Below are positions 11,049 through 22,109 of a stretch of DNA of 64,000 nt, in pieces (within the stretch, counting starts at the first letter, position 1; each line of letters begins with the position of its first letter). The position numbers were made by a program, and so were the translations under genes. The notes below the pieces were generated by a model that was not told where the DNA came from, ran no database searches, and saw only the letters and a program-made list of their open reading frames with translations. The stretch comes from Mortierella sp. BCC40632 (taxonomy: Eukaryota; Mortierellomycota; Mortierellomycetes; Mortierellales; Mortierellaceae): positions 1,097,001 through 1,161,000 of the forward strand of contig WAEK01000012.1 of the NCBI GenBank assembly GCA_011634665.1, in the 5' to 3' direction.

Positions 11049-14000
11049 GGTGGCCCGTGAGACTGAGTAACCGTAGATCACCTCACAACGAGTTGTGAAA
11101 GAGAAAAGAGGGGGATTGTGCACTTGAATGGTGGCTACTTTTCTTGCGGAGGGAAATGTTCGTGTCAAAAAGGCCAGTCGGCCCACCTCGATGCACCTTG
11201 GGAAATGTGTCTCATCGGAGAAACTTGTCGGTTGGCCTTTGAGTTCGGGCAACGGAAACAAGTGAGACGTAAAGGGAGGTACGTGCCCCAGTCGTATAGG
11301 AATGTATCTTGTACATTGTACAACAAGAAGGATGGGGACAAGGGAAGTATTGCAATGTTTGGTGCTCATACCAGACTTTGTGCTGCCCATTCATGACCAC
11401 GGCCGACCAAGAAAGAGGGAAGAGAGAATGAAATAGAAGGGAGCCGATGCTGCACACGCACACACAAACACATCTGTGTCTTCAAACAGAACCGGTCGTC
11501 CGCGTGTCACAGTTACAGGGGCGTGCCCGCCTGTGCCGGTGCGTAAGGATTGCAGGGATGGGTTAAAATTAGACGGTTGACCTGTGCAAACTATCAATCT
11601 GTTGACAGAGTTCATGTCACACACAATTGGCAATTAACACATGGAGTTTATCCCCTACCCCACCCCTTCTCCTCTCTCAAACCATGATGCGACCAGCATG
11701 CCCAATGTTTGTGAAGAAAAAGAAAAAGGGAGAAAAAGAGAAAGAGAGAAAAAGAGAGAGAGAGAAAGTGGAGCGGGATTGTTGCGGGCAACACGGAGAG
11801 CTGACGTCTCCCCCGCCATGCTCAACCGACTGAGCTGCAAAGTAACGAGAAGGAAGGGTGTCCAGCAGGAGTGGGGCGGGAGAATAAGGTGCTGCTGGGA
11901 TACGGCGCTCGGCCCAGGTGAAGCGGAAGTTAGAGAGAGGTAAAGTACAGGCGCAGTCATGGCAGGTCTTCGTATATGGGGCTCTTCAGTCATGCGGATA
12001 TGCTCACGGGCGGGCGGATTTTTAAAGTGCACAAAATGCTCCTCCAGGGGGTGTGTGTCTGTGTGGCCTGCGCAAAGACAGAGAGAGAGCACGCGTTCCT
12101 CAACAATGTTCGTTTCTTCAGTAATCTCACTCTCGAATCGGTCTTTTGTAACCACTCGACTGTGTGTACTGGCGCCTATGTACCCCCAGCGAGGGTGAGA
12201 AAGCCACTGGATATGCTCGGTTCCCTCCGCCTCTATTGCGTGTAAACGAGGAAGCGGACGAGGACCAACAAAGATCATGCCACAATACCTTAAGATGCAT
12301 ACTGAGCAGAGCGGTGTATTCTCTTGCTGTAGAGCAGAATGGTTCTTATATTGGCCATCCAACCTTGGCTATCCAACCTTGGCCACCAGCCGAATGTCGC
12401 ACTGATGACAGGTATGCAGGCCAAAGGAGCGGTTCCAGGCAGGGACATGGTCTAAGCTTGCTGAATTCTCTCTTTTTTCCCGAAAATTTGTGTGCTTTGC
12501 AGCAACCCAAGACTATAGCCCACTCGGCATGTATTGCATTCGAAGTACTTACAAAAGCCATGATCCCCCAAAACAGCCAACAACAGTACAGTTCTCTTTG
12601 AGGTGGCATGCAGACATATGTGACCAAGACACGGGCTAGGTCCAAGATTCCATGATCTCTTGAGAAAGTGTAGCATTCCTTAGGACTCTTGTACCTGGCG
12701 GTAGAGGCATTTTTATCGTTCTGCAGCAAAGGTAAATGTTACATTGAGATTCATATGGGTTGCACACGCGGGTCTTGAGGCAGTTGGACTTTTTCCTTCC
12801 TGCCTATCCATCTTGCATGAGGTTTTTCTCTCTCTCGATGGGTATCTATTAATTTCCGTCTTCTTCGAGTCTGGCGGACAAATCTTTTGCTGGTAGAAAT
12901 AGGAGAGTGATAGTCATTAGCGCATTGACACAAAAAGATGACTCGAGCAAACGTAATGGATCGTGGAGAGTCCGAGTATGGGTTCTAGAGTAAAATATTC
13001 TCCATATCACTACTCCCACAAGACCTTGTGAGTGACAAAAAAGATAACTGGGAATTGGGTTGCACGGGAGGTGTGGGTGTACAACATACAATAATGCTTG
13101 CCCAAATAATGGAAACGTTCCACTGCTTTCTTTTACCGCGTGCTTTCTGATGGTGCATGCACCGTTGCAAGCTCCGCGCTGGTCAAGATTCCATACTGCT
13201 ATCTTTTTTTTTTTTTTTTTTATTGTGCGATGCCCTCGTCCCGAGCACATGCATTCCAGTGTCCAATATTCTCGGAAGAACTCTAGAAGCAGAAACGGTT
13301 CGCTGTAACATGAAAGGAGAAAAAAAAAAAAAACTGTTTGTGGGTAGGTGCTCCACAGCTTAGCGCTTCTACCCCTTGCCTCTCTTATTGTTTTCCCTAC
13401 ACTCACCGCCGCCCCTCCTCCTTCTCCCCTAGATCGTTTTCACTTTTGAGTAGACATTCTCATCATGTTTACCAAGACTGTGGTGCCGATCGACATCGAA
13501 TCGACGCCGTGATTTCGTTGTTCCGGGAAAAGCTTCTCCTGAGAAGCTTTGCTTTCTCTGAGAAAAATAAACAAGGCCAAAAAGTCAAAGAATGTCATTG
13601 GGTTGCGTTCGCGGTGAGACGGCCAAGTAGACAAGAGAGTTTACAGCTCGCTCTACGAGAGCGAGGGTACTCGAAAGATCTTGGAGGTGCCTAGATGAGC
13701 TCTTAAACAGAGAGAGGGAGAAGAGAGAGAAGAGAGAGAAGAGAAAGAGTTCGACCCACCCACAGATGACCTTCACTTTAAAGTGAGTAGTGTTAGGTGA
13801 CCGTTGGTTTTTTGGCGCCACCTTATCTCTTACCCTTACTTTAGTCATGCAAATATGAATGGAATACACCATTCCTCACCCTTTCCTCCACATACCTTAC
13901 CTCACTCAGTGCCAAATTTCATCCGGGATATCCTGGACCAGCAGTCATCCACCATATGATAATTGTCCAACAAAGAAATGATTCTCATGAGCTGGCTCCA

Positions 14001-14882
14001 GCTGGCGCTGAGTGAGGTACAAGGGCGTAGTTTTTTATTTTATTTTATTTTTTTTCGCGAGCTCTCACAAGGTGTCGATACTGGAGATATCACCCACAGC
14101 GCTGTTCATTTTAAACCTGTCCGGTTGGCCAGCTCCCCATGCCGATACAATGCCTTTCGACAACCGACTTGTCCAGGCCTGGAGTTATGGCAGGTCTGGC
14201 TTGTGGTAAACAAAGCGGCCCTCTCTCCAAGAGGTGTGAACCATGTGTAACGTCGCGGCCAAAACCAGGCCGACTCCGAGAGCATTGTATTGTACACACC
14301 ACATCTGGGCTCTTACCCTGAGGATATGACTGAAAGTAAAGGAGGAAGAGAGCCACAAAGAGGGTTACGCGTCTGGCCTGTCCTTGCGGAGGAAAAGCGC
14401 CTGATAATTCATATGAGATGTTTGCCAGCCGGTGCAACAGTGTAACTGTTGCAGCAGCCAAGCAGCATGTATTCAATAATCCATCCCCCCCCCCTCTCTG
14501 AGCAAGGTCTTTTTACAACCTCTCTTCCCCCCACGTCTTTCATGTTCTGAGGAATGGGCTCACAGTAGCAAACAGGGAATATGGGCTGCTGCAAGGCTAC
14601 AAATGCTTACTGAATACTATTAATGAAGACTATCCATTCATTCAGATCCAACTGCGTCCATTCGCCTGCTTACTATTTTTCCTTTCAATAGTACGTGCTT
14701 TATACTCCTGCCTGAGCGTGCCACTTCGAATCCTATTTCTGGCTCAGGAGGGGACCAAGCGGGCCTCTCAGGGCTTGCTATAGGTCGTTGGCGGACGCAA
14801 GGGCCTGGGAGCGTATTTGGCAAGCTTCATTTGGCCTCGGAAGCATTGTAATACCATAGCAAAGACTCTACCTCGTTGTTCC
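8269..14882. other. Gene-poor region, 6.6 kb
   Basis: I see no protein family, tRNA or rRNA on either strand. Contents: a T19 run near 8409-8430, a 24-bp A run near 8698-8722, a GAAA-type purine block (about 8921-8995), an (AAAAG)n block (about 9358-9400), (GA)n near 10744-10790 and 11021-11050, a 14-bp direct repeat at 12357-12384, and a perfect 10-bp-arm palindrome at 13529-13550. The longest minus frame (11655-12362, 235 codons) has no recognisable motif and crosses a GA repeat. The first few hundred bases are the 3' region of the deacetylase. The last few hundred are the promoter of the secreted protein. Confidence 0.6.
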
Positions 14883-14890
14883 TATAAAAG
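14883..14890 (+). promoter_or_regulatory. TATA box (TATAAAAG)
   Basis: A consensus TATA element lies 233 bp before the ATG of the secreted Lys/Ala-rich protein. It is followed by a C/T-rich leader with almost no G. This fits a strongly expressed gene. Motif and position only. Confidence 0.7.
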
Positions 14891-15115
14891 ATCGGCCTTT
14901 CCTCCACCAATTTTTTTCTTCATCCAAAAGATCTCCATCGCACCCCTTCCCAACTTTCGCAGTTGCCCCTCCCATTCGCCACACACTTGGCCGTCTCTTT
15001 CTCAAGCAGAAGAACAAATCAACCCCATACCCTTTACCCTACTCTCCTCTTTCGCCTCTCCACTCCCGCAAACCCACTCCCATCCCCCATCTTTAACCCC
15101 ATCCCAACTATCATC

Positions 15116-16348
15116 ATGAGGACCGCTCTCTTTGCCTTCTTCTTGGCCATGTTTGCCATGCTCTGCAACGCTGCTGCAGTTTCTTCGATCCCTGCCGAGG
15201 CCAGCCTCGAGGTTTTGGAGAAGCGCGCTTCCGTGAAGACCACGACCACCACCCCCACTGCCGGTTTCGATGCCACTGTCGATCTCCTTGTCAAGGCTAA
15301 TGCTGACATTGTTATCAAGGCCTTTGCTGATGTCTGCACCGATGCTGATTTGAACACTGCCATCAAGTCCAACCTCCGCTTCGAAGTCAAGTAAGTATTT
15401 CTTTTTTTAATTTATTTCCCGGCTGCAATTGGATGGGTCACAGCAAATATGGGTTGTCGAGTAGAGTGGAGCAGGTTGTGAATGCTTGAAAAAGAGTTGG
15501 CAGCCAAGTGGCTCTGCTCTATTGCGCGACAAGATTCAGGGCAAAGAGAGAGAGAGAGAGTCCAGGCTCCATTTTGCTGGGACTGCTTTCTTGTGTATGA
15601 TCGGACCTGCACCTCTCTCTCTCGGATCCCTTTTTCGATTCGCTCAGCTGTGGATGGTGGCACTGGTGGCACTTTCCCTGGATGAGAGAAGACACAAAAG
15701 GTGCTCTCAATATAATCGGGTCAAGCCATGCTTAGCTGTTTGGGACATCTAATCCACTGAGACACTGTGCAACATATCGCCAAACAATGTCCTTGTCCGT
15801 CGTGACCTTTTCGTGATGCTGACCTATCGATTGTCTTTCCTCTCTACTTTGTTCTTTCTTTCTCTAGGGGTGGTCTCTTTGATTTTGACTTTGGTGTTGG
15901 ATCCCGTCTTACCACTGCCGTCTCTGCTTCCATCAAGGCTGCTGTCAAGGCTGAGGTTGATGCTGAGATCAAGGCCGAGTTCACTGCCAACTTGAAGGCT
16001 AACATTGCTGCCATCATCACCAAGAAGTGCCCCAAGAAGGACAACGCCTGCATTCGTACCCAGTCCAAGGTCATTGTTTCCGAGGCTATCAAGCTCACTG
16101 GCAAGGCTGCTGCTCAGATCTCTGCCAAGATCTCTGCCAAGTTGGATGCTCGTATCAAGGCCGCTGTTGACCTTCAGCTCAAGAAGTTCCAGCTCAACCT
16201 TATCATTGTCAAGATCTCCATCAAGGGTGACATTGAGGTCTCCAAGTCGATCGTTGTCAAGTTCAAGGCCACCGTCGGCCTTGTTGCCAAGGCCTGCGCC
16301 TCCATCCAGGCCAAGTTGGTCTCCCAGATCAAGACCATCTGCAAGTAA
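15116..16348 (+). CDS. Secreted Lys/Ala-rich cysteine-containing protein, unknown function
   Basis: Exons are 15116-15390 and 15868-16348, joined in phase 2, giving 251 aa. I do not recognise the family. Residues 1-20 are a clear signal peptide (ALFAFFLAMFAMLCNAA). A short propeptide ends in LEKR (34-37), a Kex2-type cleavage site. A Thr-rich patch (42-48) follows. The rest is low-diversity, rich in Ala, Lys, Ile and Val, with helical repeats of the type ISAKISAKLDARIKAAVD. There are five cysteines after the propeptide: C74, C146, C153, C235 and C250. No transmembrane segment or GPI signal is seen. Lysine is written almost only as AAG and codons are strongly C/G-ending. This bias, with the TATA box, suggests high expression. 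It could be a structural wall or surface protein, or an effector-like secreted protein. These are inferences. The intron is 477 bp. Confidence 0.9.
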
Positions 16349-17593
<1,245 letters not shown>

Positions 17594-20337
17594 ATGGAGA
17601 TGGAATCGCCTTATGACGAATGGTCCAAGAACATTCATGCCGTCATCACCTTCCTGAAGCCCTTCTTTGATGATTGGCGGAGCTATGCCTCTCTTGTCAG
17701 TACCCTATTGGGCATTGGTGTACTGATCATGGAAAACCAGGTCTTACTTCGAATGCGCATGGGTCGATGGGAGATTCTTGGCTACATCCTTTGTAAGTAA
17801 TCCTTCTCTCTCATTCCTTCTCTTGTTCCTTTTGTTCTCTTCTCCTTTCGGTTCATCCTTTCACCCGACGACAGAGAGAAGGTCGACGACGGCTTTTTTT
17901 CTATCGCTCTCTCTCTTCCTTTGCTCTCGCCTGCTCGCTCGGCTCTTGGCCCCTCACTGGAACATTGGGCGGAGGTTCGGTGTCCAGGTATCAGATGCCG
18001 TGACGGCTCCCCGGGGCAAAAGCGAGAGAGAGGAAGAGGAAGAGGAAGAGGAGGAAGAAGAGGAGAGGAAGGGGTGACGAGACCCGTTTAGCAGGAGCAC
18101 AGCTTCCATGGGCCTTGTTGGAGCACAACTCACTGGAAAGCAATGTTGTTGAAGGGCATTCTTACACACAAACACATACACACACACACGAGTCCTTGCA
18201 GCGTCTGTGCCCAGCCATTGTTGGACCTCGTCTGGATTGGACTGCCGAACCGAACAAGGCTCTCTCACTCTCTTTTACTCTTTCACACTCTTTCACACTC
18301 TTTCACACACACACTCTCTCTATCTTTCTATCCATCTCTCGCCCTTTTGCTCGTGCACCCCCTCCCCCCTTTGCCCAGGACCATGTTGCAGAATGAGCTT
18401 AACAGCACCAAGCCGTCTCCTGGCTTGCAGCCGTCCTCGTCCCCTCTGCCTCGCCTCCGTTTCCTTTGCGTATTTTTCTTTTCTTTTCTTTTTTCTCTCT
18501 CTTTCTCTCTCTCTCTCTCTCTTCTCCCTCCTTCCCCTAGCCTACCAGTGGGTCAGCCTCTAACTACTCTTTTCATGCAATTTTTCTCTTCTTTTCTCTT
18601 TTTCTAGGGTGTATTGTAAGTATCGCAGATGATTTGTATGTTCAGGAATTGAGCATCCCCCGTGTCCCTCGGCAAAGACACCCCAACCACCTCGCCCATC
18701 CTGCCGCAGCTGGCGGCTATTTTCTCTTTTTATTCTCGCTGCACCCGAGGGAAAGAGGACTGCAGTGCTGGGACAGGTGAAATCAAATCAAGGAGAAAGG
18801 GTCATGGCCCAGATGGGATGTCTGGCGTATGCAGGATGAATGGATTAGGCGTTGTACTCGACTTTGCTATTGCCCGTGGAGAAAGTGCGTGTGTGTGTGT
18901 GTTTGTGGATGTGTGCTGAAAAGGAAGCAAAGAACAAAAGGCAACATGAGCCAGACAGGAGAAAGGAAATCGACCCTTTTTTTTTTTTTTCCTTCTCTCC
19001 TGCACAAAGAAGGACGAGAGCATTGAACGAACAGGAGGTCAAAGGCTACTACACACACACACAAACACGGAACACAGACCTACACATTCACACACACGCA
19101 CACACATATACACATCCACATCCACATCCACACACGGACACGGACACGGACACGGACATACAGACACCACCGATGAGCTTTAGCGAAGCAGTGACGATGC
19201 TCAGCCGACCCAAACTGGGTCTCTGCTCTCCTATTCTCTTTACTCCTCGTTTGCTCTCGAAGACCTACTCGGTCGAGAAGGCGGGGTAGAAGATGTAATG
19301 CTAAAGAGCACGCCTTTCTATCTCGTCATCTGCAGAGACGCATGAGTGATTCTACAGTAGAAAAGGGAGCAGATCCAGCTCAACGGGACGCGTCGCCATC
19401 AATATCTTGAACAGGAATTGCATCATCGACATTGAAGACTGAACTGTTCATTCAACAGATAGTTCCTTGCCATTGGACATGGGTTCAGATGGACAATAAC
19501 CGTGGATTAATCAAGTTTTGATCAATGTTGTGCTAACCACTCTTGTATTCTTTTCTTTTCTTTTCTTTTTTTTTTTATTTTTTATTTTATTTTAGATTTC
19601 CTTATTTCTTGGACCAATATTCGATATTGTGGTCATGTTATGCTTATTTGCCTATTGCCGGCATAAGAGGTATGCTCACTCTTTGCAAAAAAAAAAAAAA
19701 AAGCAAACAAGCAAGACCAAAGTTGAGATGTGGTGTATTGACTCCAGTGTACCTTGTATTTTTTCCACACCTTAGCGCTTCTATGCAGATCACCAGTGAA
19801 TCTATCGCAAAAGGTACAGTAGCCGCAAATACCGCAGTGCAGTGAAAGGGACACATTAGCAGGAGGCCATTTGGGTGATGAATGGTTTTGATCCGCGAGC
19901 CCAACACGCTTTAAGATGAGAGATTTGCTTCAAAGTGACAAGAATGACAGACTCTAAAACCTTCTCTCATGGTCTTTTATTTCACAATAGCATTACTCCC
20001 TTCTCCTGTGGCATCGCATTACCGGGTGATGGGCGCTGTCTGTGCAACAGCCACGATTCTTACGCTGTGCTCGAATGTGCTTTATATGCTTCGAGGATGG
20101 GAAGAGCCGCTGCCATTCTATGATTGGTCTTCAACCGGAATCCGATGGATGACGAGTCAGATTTGGTATGCAATTGGAATGATCTTTCTCTTCCACGTTG
20201 TGACCCGACCAGCCCAGTCTGGTGTTGTCCTCTTTGGCAAATTCCCAATGGATCTCTGGAACAACAAGGTATAGAAATGGGAGATCAAAGGCTTTTGAAG
20301 TCGAAGTGAGTCGCTTCAGGGTGATAAATGAATACTA

Positions 20338-20392
<55 letters not shown>

Positions 20393-21113
20393 ACTTTAGT
20401 GGAATCTATGCATCCTCTATCTTCCTGTTCGGTACCTGTTGCTCGAGCTGTGTGACTTTCACAGAGAGAACAAGCATATCCTAATCCCATTGGAGATCAT
20501 TGTTGACATTGTCCTCTATAACGGACCATTCATGGCAATTCTCTTGCGGTTGCTCTATCTCGCGTGGAAGGTTGCCTACGACGAGGCTGTGCTCACGGGA
20601 TCTATCGTGGAGAATGAAGATGATAACAACAACATGTCACTCGGCTCCTTCTTTTCCAGACGCGGAAGATCCTCGTCTTCTCGGGATGGATACGTTGGTT
20701 TGGCAATGGAAGACCTCGATGATGCAGAACTTGGACAGAGTCAACATTCTTCAGAGACTTTGGCCTCGGGCACCTCTAGCAGTGTCAAGTCGACAAAATC
20801 TGAGCATGGCGAGAGCGGAGTTACCAGCTCGTACAAGGGCAACAACACCAGCAGGAGTTATACCCCTACCAATAAGAACTATCATCCATCGTCTTCTCCA
20901 AATACCCCACCCAAGCTCCACTCACCCAAGATGACTCCACGGGGCTCGCCAAGGACGTCACCAAGGACATCACCCAAGGCCAGCAGTCCTTTGAGGAACG
21001 TTATCTTTAGTATGGATTCTTCATCTGAAGATGAGGAGGATGGTAATCATAATGCTGGAAGTGAACTTCTCACGCGGGACTCACGGCGACTTGAATCCAG
21101 ATTGTTTGCTTGA
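17594..21113 (+). CDS. Multi-pass membrane protein with Ser/Thr-Pro-rich tail, unknown family
   Basis: Exons are 17594-17792, 18608-18615 (8 nt), 19596-19669, 19776-19813, 19991-20268 and 20400-21113, giving 436 aa. Every junction keeps phase only if the 8-nt microexon (Trp-Cys-Ile) is used. Hydrophobic segments lie at about 31-52, 60-90 (long, includes FLGPIFDIVVMLCLFAY), 118-141, about 159-178 (IWYAIGMIFLFHVVTR), then around LCILYLPVRYLLLEL and IIVDIVLYNGPFMAILL. That makes six or seven spans. The cytosolic-looking tail of about 150 residues is Ser-rich, with TPPKLHSPKMTPRGSPRTSP and similar SP/TP sites, and a final acidic SSSEDEEDG. This suggests proline-directed phosphorylation. I do not recognise the family. 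It could be a fungal receptor or transporter-like protein, but no signature motif was seen. Introns are long (815 and 980 bp) and carry CA and CT repeats. Confidence 0.8.
20342..20388. repeat. (CT)n inside an intron, at the acceptor
   Basis: A 47-bp CT run sits in intron 5 of the membrane-protein gene and ends 11 bp before its TTTAG acceptor. It therefore serves as the polypyrimidine tract. Confidence 0.95.
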
Positions 21114-21610
21114 ATTCAAAAATAATGGAAAGGATGCTCGGATTGAAGACCAGCCCGGATAAAAACCACGGGACAAGAATGAAAGAAAGAAAAAAATAGC
21201 GCTTGAGGGGGAAGATGACTACTACTAGCCATATACCCAACACTTTTTTTTTTTCCCTTTTCCTTTTTTATTTGTCAACCTTATCGTCTGGGAACCCGAT
21301 GACAGTTTTTGTTTTGTTTTTTCTAACTGTGGGAACTCGCCGATCCTTCCACCCTCCTCCTTCTTCTCCCCCTCCTTCTGATTTTCATTCCTAATTGGAA
21401 GGTGTGTGTCAGTTCTCCACTGCACTAGCCTCCATATTTTTTTATTTTTTTTTTTTGGGTCCCCGTTGCCCAAAGGAAACCACTAGCCTAGTCATTGTAT
21501 ATGTATTGTAAAGTAGGGGGACGTAATAGTAGATCTTATTAAACGCTGAAGACTATGAGTATGTAGGACGAAGAGAGTTCCGGGATTTCCCTTAGTGTGT
21601 TTGTGTATGA

Positions 21611-21648
<38 letters not shown>

Positions 21649-22109
21649 TGCAGTGCAAGAGTCGGCAGGTAGGAGAGAAGCCAGATATCCGTAATCATCG
21701 TGAGGCGAGGGCGCGTCTTGGTGATGGATGGGATCTCTGTGTGTAAATGCGTCTGGACACGTGCCAGACAGGGCGTGGGTGAACAATTCACCAAGTGGGT
21801 TCTGCCCCTGTCCTGTTTAAGAGCAACGGACACTTTGCTAATTCGCTAGCGTGTGTGAGTGTGTGAGAGGCTGTGGAGAGAGAGACCAATATAAAGGCCC
21901 TTCTCTCCTTTCGCTTTTCGCTTCTTTTTTTCTTTTCCTTGCCTTTTGCTACTCCATCGACTCCATCTCTTCTCTCCTCTCCTCTCCACTCATTCTCATT
22001 CATCTCTTTCCATCCCATCCCATCTCTTCCTTTTTTTTCTTTTTCTTCTTCTTCTTCTCTCTTCTCTTTCAGTTGCTCATTCACCCCGGTCGAACGAAAC
22101 TCTACACGT
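21114..22109. other. Intergenic: membrane gene 3' region and carnitine acetyltransferase promoter
   Basis: No gene seen. The region holds a (GT)18 repeat at 21612-21647 and T/C-rich stretches. From about 21900 it is a CT-rich leader on the sense strand of the next gene. Confidence 0.7.
21890..21895 (+). promoter_or_regulatory. TATA box (TATAAA)
   Basis: It lies 215 bp before the first ATG of the carnitine acetyltransferase and directly before its CT-rich leader. Assigned by motif and position. Confidence 0.6.

Noticed and set aside
11655..12362. Minus-strand open frame of 235 codons
   Set aside because: No family motif; it crosses a GA repeat that translates as Ser-Leu, and its composition looks like noncoding sequence.
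13060..13406. Overlapping frames with Phe or Lys runs
   Set aside because: They arise from T and A homopolymers and show no conserved features.
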